From Solirubrobacter ginsenosidimutans (GTDB lineage: Bacteria > Actinomycetota > Thermoleophilia > Solirubrobacterales > Solirubrobacteraceae), in the NCBI RefSeq assembly GCF_027587205.1, contig NZ_JAPDOD010000023.1, positions 89,691-153,690 of the forward strand: a DNA stretch of 64,000 nt, written 5' to 3'. The translations under genes and the position numbers were made by a program. This document shows positions 7,513 to 15,818 of this stretch, piece after piece. The notes under the pieces are model-generated. The model worked only from the letters and a program-made list of their open reading frames with translations. It searched no databases and had not been told where the DNA came from. Each line of letters opens with the position of its first letter. Positions within the stretch are counted from its first letter, which is position 1.

Positions 7513-8667
7513 ATGCAGGTGACTCAAAGCCTTCTCGACGGCCTCGCAGAGTCCGCGCGAGAGCACGGACGACTCGGACTCGACACGGAGTTCATGCCGG
7601 AGGGGCGCTACAAGCCCCTCCTCTGCCTGGTCCAGATCGTCGTCGGCGAGCAGGTCGAGGTACTCGACCCGATCGTGGACACCTTCGATCCGACGCCATT
7701 GGCCGAAGTGCTGGCCGACCCGGACATCGAGATCGTGCTCCACGCCGGCCGCCAGGATGTTGCGATCCTGCGACGCGAGTGGCACACGACGTTCACCAAC
7801 GTCTTCGACACGCAGGTCGCCGCGGGCTTCGCCGGGTTCTCCGCCCAGGCGGGCTACAACGGGCTGCTGCACGACGTGCTGCGCATCCGGCTGCCGAAGA
7901 CCGCGAGCTTCACGCGCTGGGACGCCCGCCCGCTGACCGACGAGCAGATGTCCTACGCGCGCGGCGACGTCGAGCACCTGATGCCGCTGGCCGACAACAT
8001 CCAGGAACGGCTGATCGCCCGCGGGCGGCTTGAGTGGGCGCGCGAGGAGTGCGTCGCGATCGCCGAGGCGACCGACGAGCGCGACCCGGACGAGGTCTGG
8101 CGCCGGCTGCCGCGCGTCTCCGGCCTCGACGCCCGCGAGCGCGCGGTCGCGCAGGCCCTCGCCGGCTGGCGTGAGCGCACCGCGGCCAAGGAGGACCGGC
8201 CGGTCGGCGCGATCCTCCGCGACCCGACCGTCGTCGAGCTGGCCAAGCGCCAGCCGAAGGGCCGCCGCGACCTCTCGCAGATCCGCGGGATCACCCCCGA
8301 CGTCGTGCGCCGCCGCGGCGACGACGTGATGGAGGCGATCGAGCGCGGCCTGCACGCCGAGCCGATCAAGCTCGAGGAGGGCGACCGCTCCGCGACCGAG
8401 GCCGTCGACGGCCCCACCATCGCGCTGGCCGAGTCGCTCGTCCGCTCACGCGCGCAGGCGGCCGGGCTCGCCTACGAGCTGATCGCCGCGCGCGCCGATC
8501 TCTCCCCGGTGGTCGTCGCCGCCCGCCGCGGCCAGCCGGAGCCGGACGTCCGCACACTGCAGGGCTGGCGGCGCGAGCTCGTCGGCGCGGAGCTGCTCGA
8601 GCTGCTGGCCGGCCGGCGCACGCTCGGCGTGGGCGAGGGCGGCCGCGTCGAGGTCAGCGAGGCCTGA
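7513..8667 (+). CDS. rnd: Ribonuclease D
   Basis: A 384-residue 3'-5' exoribonuclease. The DEDD-y catalytic motifs are present: LGLDTEF (Asp24, Glu26), HAGRQDVAIL (Asp near 82) and YARGDVEHL (near 150). An HRDC helix bundle follows (LDARERAVAQALAGWRERTA, then RDLSQIRGI near 255), and a C-terminal extension of about 90 residues resembles a second HRDC-like region. RNase D trims tRNA and other stable RNA 3' ends. TAGGGT (7498-7503) ends nine bases before the ATG. The 3' end overlaps the convergent TetR gene by 14 bases. Confidence 0.9.
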   Translation: MQVTQSLLDGLAESAREHGRLGLDTEFMPEGRYKPLLCLVQIVVGEQVEVLDPIVDTFDPTPLAEVLADPDIEIVLHAGRQDVAILRREWHTTFTNVFDTQVAAGFAGFSAQAGYNGLLHDVLRIRLPKTASFTRWDARPLTDEQMSYARGDVEHLMPLADNIQERLIARGRLEWAREECVAIAEATDERDPDEVWRRLPRVSGLDARERAVAQALAGWRERTAAKEDRPVGAILRDPTVVELAKRQPKGRRDLSQIRGITPDVVRRRGDDVMEAIERGLHAEPIKLEEGDRSATEAVDGPTIALAESLVRSRAQAAGLAYELIAARADLSPVVVAARRGQPEPDVRTLQGWRRELVGAELLELLAGRRTLGVGEGGRVEVSEA

Positions 8668-9268
8668 GCCCCGCGAGCACGGCGCCGAGGATCTCGGCCG
8701 GGTTGCCGATCCCGGCCGCGTCGCCGCCGGAGATGATCAGCCGGTAGATGATGGGGCCGACCATCAGGTCGACCGCGAGGTCGGAGTCGACGTCGGAGCG
8801 GATCTCGCCGCGCTCCTTGGCCCGTTCGACGATCGCGCGCACCACCCGCCGGCGGGGTTCGACCAGGTGCTCGGAGAAGAGCTTGTGCATCTCCGGGTCG
8901 CCGACGACCTCGGCGAGCAGCCGCGGCATCAGCGTCAGCGCCCCCGTGCGGGCCGCGCCGGCGAGCACCGTCTGCGCCGTCGCGGCGAAATCGCCCGCGA
9001 CCGAGCCGGTGTCCTCCGGCATCGGGATGTCGCTGTTGAGGTGCGTGATCGCCGCGCGCACGAGCTCCTCCTTGGATCCGTAGCGCCGGTAGAGCGTGGC
9101 CTTGCCCACGCCGGAGCGCTCGCGCACCCGCTCCATGGTCAAGGCGCGATAGCCGTCCTCGGCCAGCAGCGCGAGCGCCGCGCGCACGATCGCCTCGTCG
9201 GCCTCGGCCGAGCGCGGCCGTCCAGGCGGCCGCGCCGGAGAAGCGTCGTCGCGCGCCGTGGCGCTCAC
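8654..9268 (-). CDS. TetR-family repressor of the adjacent efflux pump
   Basis: A 204-residue TetR regulator. The N-terminal helix-turn-helix (EAIVRAALALLAEDGYRALT, GVGKATLYRRYGSKEELV, residues about 24-70) is typical; the C-terminal domain matches the TetR_C_11-like type seen with drug pumps. Its GTG start overlaps the stop of the MFS gene (GTGA at 9265-9268), so pump and repressor are one transcript. Palindromes upstream of the pump gene (10803-10860) are candidate operators, implying autoregulation. Confidence 0.9.
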   Translation of the reverse strand: MSATARDDASPARPPGRPRSAEADEAIVRAALALLAEDGYRALTMERVRERSGVGKATLYRRYGSKEELVRAAITHLNSDIPMPEDTGSVAGDFAATAQTVLAGAARTGALTLMPRLLAEVVGDPEMHKLFSEHLVEPRRRVVRAIVERAKERGEIRSDVDSDLAVDLMVGPIIYRLIISGGDAAGIGNPAEILGAVLAGLRPR

Positions 9269-10803
9269 GCGGTCACGGCCTCCCGCGCGGGCGCGCGTTC
9301 CATCGAGGGCAGGAAGATCGCCGCGACGAGCGCGCCGGCCAGCGCGACCGCGGCCGCGACCAGCGCCGCCGTGTGCATGCCGGAGACGAACGCATCCTGC
9401 GCCGCGGCGGCCAGTCGGCCGTCGCCGACGCGCTGCGCCACGGCGAGGCCGCCCGCGAGCGAATCCTGCGCGAGCTCACGCGCCTGCGGCGGCAGCGCGC
9501 TGACGGCCGAGTCCATGTCTGAACGGTACCCACTGGCCAGGAGCGAGCCGAGCACCGCGACGCCGAGCGCGCCGCCCGCGACCCGGTTGGTGTCGTTGAT
9601 CGCCGAGCCGACGCTCATCTTGGATTCCGGCAGCGAGCCCATGATCGCGTCGGTGGCGGGCGCCATCGCCGAGGCCATGCCGAACCCGAGCACGACCAGC
9701 GCGCCCGCGATCAGGCCGTAGCCCGACGTCGCGTCGGCGAACGTCAGCAGGTAGAGCGCCCCGGCGACGGCGGTCAGCCCGAACGGGACGACGACGCGGA
9801 TCCCGAAGCGCTCGGTGAGCTTGGCCGAGAGCGGCCCGCCGATGACGAGACCGGCGGCGACCGGCAGCGTGCGCAGGCCGGCATCCAGCGCCGAGTACCC
9901 GCGCACCTCCTGCAGGTACTGCGTCAGGAAGAAGATCACGCCGAACAAGGCGAAGAACGCGAGCGAGATCGAGACGCTCGAGGCGCTGAAGCGGGGGTTG
10001 CGGAACAGCTTGAGGTCGAGCATCGGCTCCGGCGCGCGCCGCTCCCAGGCGACGAAGACGGCCAGCATCAAGGCGGAGAAGACGAACGCGGCGAGCACCA
10101 GGCCGTCCGCCCACCCGCGCGACGGCGCCTCGATCAGGCCCCACACGAGTGAGCTGAGCGCGACGAAGGAGAGGACGAAGCCGCGCGGGTCCAGCCGCGG
10201 CTCGGCCTCGTCACGGCTCTCCGGCACTAGGAACCGGCCCGCGACCAGCGCGCCGACCACGATCGGCAGATTGACCAGGAAGATCCAGCTCCAACTGGCG
10301 TGCTCGATCAGCCACCCGCCGGCGACCGGCCCGATCGCGATCCCGATGCCCGAGACGCCGGACCAGATGCCGATCGCCTTCCCGCGCTCGTTGGCGGGGA
10401 ACGTCGCGGTGAGGATCGAGAGCGTCGAGGGCATGATCAGCGCACCGCCGATGCCCATCAGCCCGCGCATCACGATCAGCAGCTCGGGGGAGTTCGCGAG
10501 CGCTGAACCGAGCGAGCCGAGGCCGAAGACGAGCAGGCCGGTGCTGAGCGCGCGCTTACGACCGAAGCGGTCGCCGAGCGAGCCGGCGGTGAGCAGCACG
10601 CCGGCGAAGACGAGCATGTAGATGTCGACGATCCACTGCAGCTGCGAAGCGGAGGCGTCGAGGTCGCGCTGCATCGTCGGCAGCGCCACATTGAGGATCG
10701 TGTTGTCGAGCCCGATGACGAGCAGCGACAGGCAGAGGACGGCGAGCGTCCACCAGCGGCGGGGGTCGGGCGAAGAATTCGATACGAGACTAGTCCGTTT
10801 CAT
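9265..10803 (-). CDS. MFS drug-efflux transporter, EmrB/QacA (DHA2) type
   Basis: A 512-residue proton-driven exporter with about 14 membrane helices. Motif A (GSLGDRFGRKRAL) follows helix 2, and motif C-like glycine/proline sequence (GIGIAIGPVAGGWL) lies in helix 5, both hallmarks of DHA2 drug pumps. LDNTILNVALPTMQRDL in helix 1 is a family signature. ATG at 10801-10803 is chosen over ATG at 10821 because TACCGT ends exactly six bases upstream, matching the spacing seen at many genes here. Co-transcribed with the TetR gene downstream, which probably represses it. Likely exports a hydrophobic toxin or antibiotic. Confidence 0.88.
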   Translation of the reverse strand: MKRTSLVSNSSPDPRRWWTLAVLCLSLLVIGLDNTILNVALPTMQRDLDASASQLQWIVDIYMLVFAGVLLTAGSLGDRFGRKRALSTGLLVFGLGSLGSALANSPELLIVMRGLMGIGGALIMPSTLSILTATFPANERGKAIGIWSGVSGIGIAIGPVAGGWLIEHASWSWIFLVNLPIVVGALVAGRFLVPESRDEAEPRLDPRGFVLSFVALSSLVWGLIEAPSRGWADGLVLAAFVFSALMLAVFVAWERRAPEPMLDLKLFRNPRFSASSVSISLAFFALFGVIFFLTQYLQEVRGYSALDAGLRTLPVAAGLVIGGPLSAKLTERFGIRVVVPFGLTAVAGALYLLTFADATSGYGLIAGALVVLGFGMASAMAPATDAIMGSLPESKMSVGSAINDTNRVAGGALGVAVLGSLLASGYRSDMDSAVSALPPQARELAQDSLAGGLAVAQRVGDGRLAAAAQDAFVSGMHTAALVAAAVALAGALVAAIFLPSMERAPAREAVTA

Positions 10804-10860
10804 ATCTCGACGGTAGACCATCGAGATAAGAAACGCAAGCGTCTCGTATCGAAATACGAG
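10803..10860. promoter_or_regulatory. Inverted repeats upstream of the efflux gene; candidate TetR operators
   Basis: CTCGTAT (10843-10849) and ATACGAG (10854-10860) form a perfect seven-base inverted repeat with a four-base spacer, and TATCTCGA (10803-10810) mirrors TCGAGATA (10821-10828) across the putative -10 box. A further ATACGAG half site lies just inside the gene near 10788. The size fits TetR-type operators overlapping a promoter. Binding is inferred from position. Confidence 0.55.
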
Positions 10861-10943
10861 CGCGGACCCTTAATGAGGCACTGGGGAAGCGCTTAACGAG
10901 ATTTGAGAGTCGCCTTACCGCACGCTTGAGGAAGGGCTCCAAG

Positions 10944-11051
10944 ATGATCAACGTGCTCACCGCCTTGGTCGACACCCTCCCGACCCTCCTGGCCTTGGCG
11001 GCCGCCGCGCTCTTCGCTGTGATGGCGTGGGCCGGTGGCAGTACACACTGA
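10944..11051 (+). CDS. Possible 35-residue single-pass membrane peptide
   Basis: A short frame from ATG 10944 to TGA 11049-11051. It encodes a peptide that is almost entirely one hydrophobic helix (TLPTLLALAAAALFAVMAWA) with a short polar tail. A purine-rich GAGGAAGGG stretch lies 7-16 bases before the ATG, a good Shine-Dalgarno candidate. It sits alone between the divergent efflux gene and a hairpin terminator. No known family recognised. Coding status depends on the ribosome-binding site and the helix only. Confidence 0.4.
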   Translation: MINVLTALVDTLPTLLALAAAALFAVMAWAGGSTH

Positions 11052-11091
11052 TTCGCGGCGACCCTCTCAATCCTGCCGCGACCCTCACATA

Positions 11092-11132
11092 GCCGCGGCG
11101 GCCGGAACTCCCTCTCCTCCGGCCGCCGCGGC
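11092..11132. terminator. Hairpin terminator between convergent genes
   Basis: Perfect 15-bp stem, arms 11092-11106 and 11118-11132, with an 11-base loop, followed on the plus strand by CCCCTCTTT. It lies between the small plus-strand frame and the end of the minus-strand beta-propeller gene and could serve both. Confidence 0.65.
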
Positions 11133-11140
11133 GCCCCTCT

Positions 11141-13033
11141 TTAAAAGACCGTGTAGCCCTGCCAGGCCAGGGTGTCCACGCTGGTCGTCGAGAGCCCCAG
11201 GTACGACAGCGAGTAGAGCTTGTCGCCGATCACCAGGGAGCGCTCGACGGGTGCGTTCTCCGGCCGGGCGTCGACGTGGTGGACGATCCGGCCCACCTCG
11301 CTCAGCGCATTGGGCTCGACATGGATGCCGACCGCGCCGGTGAACGGCGGCGAGTAGGACTGCAGCGGCATCACGACGAGCTTCTTCGGCGCCCAGAACA
11401 GGAACGCGTGCGGTTCGGCCTCCACCGAGGTCGAACTGGACGGGAACTGCAGGTTGGTGACCTCGCGCGGCGCGGCCAGGTTGGAGACGTCGAAGAGCGA
11501 GGTCTTGACATTCCCGCCGTCCCGGCCGACGCCGAGCAGCAGGTTCTCGCCGACCGGGTGCAGGTAGGCCGAGTAGCCGGGGATCTTCAGCTCGCCGACG
11601 ACCTTGGGCATGGTGGGATCGGAGAGGTCGAGCGTGTAGAGCGGGTCGACCTGCCGGAACGTGACGACGTAGCCGCGCTCGCCCATGAAGCGCACGCCGT
11701 AGATCCGCTCGTTCTCGCCGAGACCGCCGACCGCACCCACCTGGTTGAGCTTCGCCCCGTCCTGGCGCAGCACGGTGACCCGGCTCGACGGAGCGACGGC
11801 GGTTCCGCCCGGCTGCCAGGGCGGCACGTCGGTCGACGCGACGCGCAGGTCGCCGTTGAACTCCGACAGCGCGTAGCTGTTGAGGATGAAGCCGGGGACC
11901 GACCCGCTGGCCTTGTAGACCGTCTTCGTCGGATCGGACACGTCGAAGCGATGGATCTCGGTGCGCATGCCCTCCGGGACGTCGGTCCCGAGTTCGAGTG
12001 CGCGCACGTAGCGCTGGCTCGCGACGTAGAGGCTGCCCGCCGAGCCGTAGACGACCTGCGCGCCCGCCATCACGCCGTCGCGGTCGAGCGAGTACATGCC
12101 GCGGTCCAGGTCGACGGTCAGGATCGCCAGGACGTCCAGGCCCGAGAACTGGTTCGGGTGGGTGACCGCGTCGCACGGCGCCAGGTTGCGCCGGAAGGTC
12201 TTGCCGCTGAGGTTGCTCTTGAGCACGGTCCGGCCGAGGAAGTCGCCCAGCGTGGTCTCGTCGACCGCATCGTCGACCGACTCGCCCTCGGGCGGGATGA
12301 TCGGCTGCGGGACGGCGTCGATCACGAGCCGCGCGACGGCGCCGTTCTGGCGCGCGTCGACGAAGCGCCCGGGCACCTCCATCGTGCGCGAGACCTTCGG
12401 CGCACCTGACACGTCGATCTCGGTCACGATCGTGGTCGAGGACAGCGGGGCGACGGTCGGCGCGATCGCCACCCCCTCAGGCACGCTCGTCGGGGTCGCG
12501 CCCTTGTTGGCGATCACCAGCACGCGGTTCCCGCGCAGCAGCAGACGATGCTCGTTCCCGTCGAGGGCGAGCGTCCCGGTGACCACGCCGCTCGGGTCGA
12601 TCACCCGCAGCGTGCCGTCGGTGACGGTGAAGATCCGCCGGCCGTCGGTCTTGATGACGTCCGGCTCGTCAACGTCGGTCTCCTGCGTGTTGGTGCCCGA
12701 GAAGTCCGGGATCGTGCCGCCGACCTCGGTCCCGCCTTCAGCGGAGACGGGGGCGGCGGCGGGCGCGGGCGGAACGATCCCGCCGACCGTCGTGTCACTC
12801 GTCGGCGCCGGCATGAGCGGCGGCGTGGCGATCGTCACCGGCGGCGACGGCACCGCGCGCCCGACCACACCCACGCCGCCGTCTGTGCGCAGGGCGCCCT
12901 GGCGTGCGTAGTCGACCAGCGACTGGCACGACGAGAACGCCTTCAGCCGGGGCTTGGCCTTGGGCGCCGCGTGCGCGGAGTCCACCGCGACCAGCGCCAG
13001 GATGAGAGGAACGGCCGCGGCGAGTCTTCGCAT
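11141..13033 (-). CDS. Secreted beta-propeller domain protein (PF09826-like)
   Basis: A 630-residue exported protein. Residues 1-22 are a signal peptide (LAAAVPLILALVAVDSAHA). A low-complexity Gly/Pro/Ala stretch follows (about 50-105), then the motif ETDVDEPDVIKTDGRRIFTV, the start signature of the C-terminal beta-propeller family found in archaea and actinobacteria. Repeated blades follow (GMYSLDRDGVMAGAQVVYGS, GENERIYGVRFMGERGYVV, GYSAYLHPVGENLLLGVG). No catalytic site is known for the family; a surface binding or scaffold role is likely. TACTTT lies six bases before the ATG, suggesting a leaderless transcript. Confidence 0.85.
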   Translation of the reverse strand: MRRLAAAVPLILALVAVDSAHAAPKAKPRLKAFSSCQSLVDYARQGALRTDGGVGVVGRAVPSPPVTIATPPLMPAPTSDTTVGGIVPPAPAAAPVSAEGGTEVGGTIPDFSGTNTQETDVDEPDVIKTDGRRIFTVTDGTLRVIDPSGVVTGTLALDGNEHRLLLRGNRVLVIANKGATPTSVPEGVAIAPTVAPLSSTTIVTEIDVSGAPKVSRTMEVPGRFVDARQNGAVARLVIDAVPQPIIPPEGESVDDAVDETTLGDFLGRTVLKSNLSGKTFRRNLAPCDAVTHPNQFSGLDVLAILTVDLDRGMYSLDRDGVMAGAQVVYGSAGSLYVASQRYVRALELGTDVPEGMRTEIHRFDVSDPTKTVYKASGSVPGFILNSYALSEFNGDLRVASTDVPPWQPGGTAVAPSSRVTVLRQDGAKLNQVGAVGGLGENERIYGVRFMGERGYVVTFRQVDPLYTLDLSDPTMPKVVGELKIPGYSAYLHPVGENLLLGVGRDGGNVKTSLFDVSNLAAPREVTNLQFPSSSTSVEAEPHAFLFWAPKKLVVMPLQSYSPPFTGAVGIHVEPNALSEVGRIVHHVDARPENAPVERSLVIGDKLYSLSYLGLSTTSVDTLAWQGYTVF

Positions 13034-13046
13034 GTGCCCAAAGTAC

Positions 13047-13661
13047 TCAGCATGTGCCCTTTTGCGCCAGCTTCGACCGATAGGTCTGCATCGCCGCGTG
13101 GGACATGTCGCCGTGGGTCTGGTGCTTCAGGCTCGCGACGCGCTCCTTGTGGTAGGGCGAGCTGAGGCTCTCCGCGTGGCCGATCACGTTGTCGACGCCG
13201 ATGTCATAGGTGCAGCGCAGCCAGCGCGTGAGCCGCAGCGACGCCGCGAGCTGCCTCGCGTTGTCCATCACCTGCGCGTCGCTTGCGCCGACGTGCTCGA
13301 TCCCGATCGCGGTGTAGTTGAGCCCGACCGTGTGGCGGCACATGATCGAGCGCGGCACGAGCTGGTAGATCGTGCCGTTCCGATCGATCACGTAGTGCGC
13401 GCAGGTGCCCGGCAGCTCGTGCAGCTCGGCGTCGGCCGTGTCGGGCGCGAACGTGTTCCACGTCTGCTGGAAGGTCGAGGTGACGGTGTAGTGCTCGACG
13501 ATCACCTTCGGATTCGTCAGCCGGTAAGAATCGATCCCGTAGTGGCGCTTCGCGTACGCGGCCATCTCCTGCTTGCGCTTGGCGCCGAACGGGATCGGCT
13601 TCTGGACGATCGTCGGCTGGGGGACGGCAGCCGCGAAGATCGCGGCGAGGACGGCGAGCAT
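13047..13661 (-). CDS. Secreted N-acetylmuramoyl-L-alanine amidase (Amidase_2/PGRP fold)
   Basis: A 204-residue exported amidase that would cleave the bond between muramic acid and L-Ala. A short N-terminal hydrophobic segment (LAVLAAIFAAAVPQP) acts as signal. The domain has the zinc ligand motif VIVEHYTVTS, then CAHYVIDRNGTIYQLVP, GIEHVGAS, and a C-terminal HGDMS that can supply the last ligand. GTG at 13667 is in frame, but ATG at 13661 lies six bases after a TACGGT box. It follows the beta-propeller gene in the same direction and may take part in wall turnover. Confidence 0.85.
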   Translation of the reverse strand: MLAVLAAIFAAAVPQPTIVQKPIPFGAKRKQEMAAYAKRHYGIDSYRLTNPKVIVEHYTVTSTFQQTWNTFAPDTADAELHELPGTCAHYVIDRNGTIYQLVPRSIMCRHTVGLNYTAIGIEHVGASDAQVMDNARQLAASLRLTRWLRCTYDIGVDNVIGHAESLSSPYHKERVASLKHQTHGDMSHAAMQTYRSKLAQKGTC

Positions 13662-13697
13662 CCCCACACCGTAGGGATGCCCGCCGAGGCTGCCGGG

Positions 13698-14207
13698 TCA
13701 GCGGCGCTTCTTGAGCTTGGACGCAGCGGCGCGCACGTCCTTGGCGGCGCGCTTCGCGCCGTCGGCGTCCCAGCGCACGCAGGACTGGCCGTCGGCGGTG
13801 CAGACGCGGCCGAAGTGCATCGGCTTGCCGTCGACCCTGCCCCTGCTGCGGATCAGCCACGTGCCGTCGGCGCGCTTGGAGTAGCTGATCGCCATGTCGC
13901 CGTTGGTGTCCCCCTCCCCGGCGCCGAACACGGTGTGCTGCTCGGCACGGACGCCGCCGGCGTCCTCGATCGCGCCGAACGCGACCTGCGGGTCCGACTG
14001 GAAGCGCAGGCACGACCGGTCGTCGTCGCCGGGGCCGCCGGTGGACCACTCGCAGCTGAGCGTGTCGACGGTGGTGCCGGCGGCGTCGAGGATCGAGACG
14101 CCAACGCTGACCGGACGGTTGACCGCCTCCTCGGAGACCGGGGTCTGCGCCGCGGCCGTGCCGGCGAGCGAGAGGGCGGCGACGGCGGTGAGAATCGGGA
14201 TTCGCAT
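13698..14207 (-). CDS. Secreted hypothetical protein
   Basis: A 169-residue exported protein with a clear signal peptide (RIPILTAVAALSLAGTAAAQ). The mature part has four conserved-looking cysteines in LSCEW, RSCLRF, RVCTADGQSCVRW, and ends in a Lys/Arg-rich helix (ASKLKKRR). I do not recognise a family. The frame is open eight codons further upstream, but ATG at 14205-14207 puts the signal peptide at the N-terminus. It lies upstream of the amidase in the same direction with a gap under 40 bases and may be co-transcribed. Confidence 0.75.
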   Translation of the reverse strand: MRIPILTAVAALSLAGTAAAQTPVSEEAVNRPVSVGVSILDAAGTTVDTLSCEWSTGGPGDDDRSCLRFQSDPQVAFGAIEDAGGVRAEQHTVFGAGEGDTNGDMAISYSKRADGTWLIRSRGRVDGKPMHFGRVCTADGQSCVRWDADGAKRAAKDVRAAASKLKKRR

Positions 14208-14304
14208 ACTCTCAACAGCGCTCGCGACCACCCCGGGTGTCGCGCCTTCCGAACACTTTCAGAACCTGCGACACCTTCGGCGAAATCCTGCGTCTGTCCG
14301 GTGG

Positions 14305-15465
14305 ATGGCACGTGACGAACGACTGATCGAGCGCGCGGGAGCGGGGGACGAGCGCGCGTTCGCGGAGCTCGTCGAGCGCCACCGCGATCCGCTGCTGCGC
14401 TACGTCTCGCGGCGCTTCTCACCCGAGCTGGCGGAGGACGCCGTGCAGGAGGCGCTGCTCGCCGCGCATCGCGCGCTGCGCTCCGGCACCCGGCCGACCG
14501 ACGTGCGCGCGTGGCTGTCCACGATCGCCTGGCGCCGCGCACTGGACCTGACGCGCCGCGAGCGCGACGCGGTTCCGCTCGATGCCGAGGTCGCGGCCGC
14601 CGCTGCGCACGAGCCCGAGGCGAAGGTGCTGCGGGCGAACGAGCTCGGCCGCATCGTCGCCGCGTTCAGCGAGCTGCCGGAGCGCCAGCGGGCGGCGTTG
14701 CGCCTCAGCGCACTCGAAGGGCGGTCGCTGGAGGAGATCGGCGACGCCCTCGACGTCGCGCCGGACACCGCGAAGTCGCTCGTGGCGCGGTCGCGGCGCA
14801 CGCTCACGCATCGGCTGGCCGCCGCGGAGCTGGGTTGCGACGCGGTCCGGTTGCAGATGGAGGACTCCGCCGCGCGCGGCGTGCGCCTCGCCGGCGACGT
14901 CACGCTGCACCTGCGCGAGTGCCGGTCCTGCGCCCGCGCCCACCGCGAGATCCGCCGGCGCCGCCGCCTGCGAGTCGCGCTCGTGATCCCGTTCGGCCTC
15001 GCGATCCGCACCATCCACCTGCGCGACCGCCTGCGCGACCTGATCGCCTTCAACCCCGCCTGGGAAGCGCAGATGAGCGCGGCGAAGCTGTGCACCGCGG
15101 CCTGTCTGACGGCCGTGAGCGCCGGCACGGTGGCCGCGCCCGCCGTAATCGTCATCCCCCGGCACACGCCGACGGCGCTCACGACGACCTCGCTCGCCAA
15201 GCCGAAGCACGCCAAGAAGAAGCCGCCGCGCAAGGTCCACCGGGTCAAGGCCACGCCGACGGCGACCGTCTACGCCGCCGCCACACCCACCTGGACGCCC
15301 ACCCCGGTGCCGACGCAGGTCAAGGCGACGCGGAAGAAGAGCGTGTTCCCGCGGATGGCCGTCGCGGGCGGTGGCGCGGAGATGCGTCCGAAGCGCACCC
15401 CCACGCCGATCTCGACACCCAGCCCGACACCGACGCCGGTCGTGACCCCCACGCCCACCGGTTAG
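14305..15465 (+). CDS. ECF sigma factor fused to a zinc-finger anti-sigma-like motif, membrane segment and Pro/Thr tail
   Basis: A 386-residue fusion. Residues 1-165 are a complete ECF sigma factor: region 2 (FAELVERHRDPLLRYVSRRF, AEDAVQEALLAAHRAL) and region 4 (FSELPERQRAALRLSALEGR, EEIGDALDVAPDTAKSLVAR). Residues about 200-210 hold HLRECRSC, the H-x3-C-x2-C core of zf-HC2 anti-sigma domains. A hydrophobic segment follows near 265-285 (ACLTAVSAGTVAAPAVIVI), then about 90 residues rich in Lys, Pro and Thr ending in PTPTPVVTPTPTG. Normally sigma and membrane-bound anti-sigma are separate genes; here both ends appear in one chain, suggesting a membrane-tethered sigma released by proteolysis (inference). 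Confidence 0.8.
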   Translation: MARDERLIERAGAGDERAFAELVERHRDPLLRYVSRRFSPELAEDAVQEALLAAHRALRSGTRPTDVRAWLSTIAWRRALDLTRRERDAVPLDAEVAAAAAHEPEAKVLRANELGRIVAAFSELPERQRAALRLSALEGRSLEEIGDALDVAPDTAKSLVARSRRTLTHRLAAAELGCDAVRLQMEDSAARGVRLAGDVTLHLRECRSCARAHREIRRRRRLRVALVIPFGLAIRTIHLRDRLRDLIAFNPAWEAQMSAAKLCTAACLTAVSAGTVAAPAVIVIPRHTPTALTTTSLAKPKHAKKKPPRKVHRVKATPTATVYAAATPTWTPTPVPTQVKATRKKSVFPRMAVAGGGAEMRPKRTPTPISTPSPTPTPVVTPTPTG

Positions 15466-15475
15466 GTTTGAGGTC

Positions 15476-15754
15476 ATGGCCGACTTCCACAGCGAGACGA
15501 TGTCCGTCATCACCAACGACATGGCGCCGGGTGAAGGACCAAAGCTCCATCGTCACCCGTACGAGGAGGTCTTCGTGATCGTCGAGGGCGAGGCGACCTT
15601 CACGCTGGGCGACGAGACGCGGGTCGTACGCGGCGGCGAACCGCCGCTGATCGCTTCGCCGAACACGGCGCACGCGTTCAAGAACACCGGCGAGGGACGG
15701 CTGATCACCGTCGACATCCACGCCAGCCCGGTCTTCAAGACCGAGTGGCTGTGA
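15476..15754 (+). CDS. Cupin-domain protein
   Basis: A 92-residue single cupin. The metal-binding motif 1 is visible as GPKLHRHPYEEVFVIVEGEA (two His and a Glu) and motif 2 as PNTAHAFKNTGEG (one His). Such small cupins bind a divalent metal and act as isomerases, dioxygenases or ligand sensors; substrate unknown. TAGGTT (15463-15468) ends seven bases before the ATG, so the transcript may be leaderless. The last codons (PVFKTEWL) form the first unit of a 32-bp tandem repeat that continues past the stop. Confidence 0.8.
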   Translation: MADFHSETMSVITNDMAPGEGPKLHRHPYEEVFVIVEGEATFTLGDETRVVRGGEPPLIASPNTAHAFKNTGEGRLITVDIHASPVFKTEWL

Positions 15755-15818
15755 GGCGCCCGGTCTTCAAGATCGGGTGGTGGTGAGGCGCCCGGTCTTC
15801 AAGATCGGGTGGCGGTGA
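15726..15818. repeat. Three-unit 32-bp tandem repeat spanning two gene ends
   Basis: Units start at 15726, 15758 and 15790, each beginning GCCCGGTCTTCAAGA and ending in GGTGAGGC or a close variant. Unit 1 is the coding end of the cupin gene including its TGA; unit 3 holds the stop and last codons of the convergent kinase gene (stop at 15799-15801). Units 2 and 3 agree better with each other than with unit 1. The array looks like a local duplication that moved the kinase gene's end. Confidence 0.8.
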
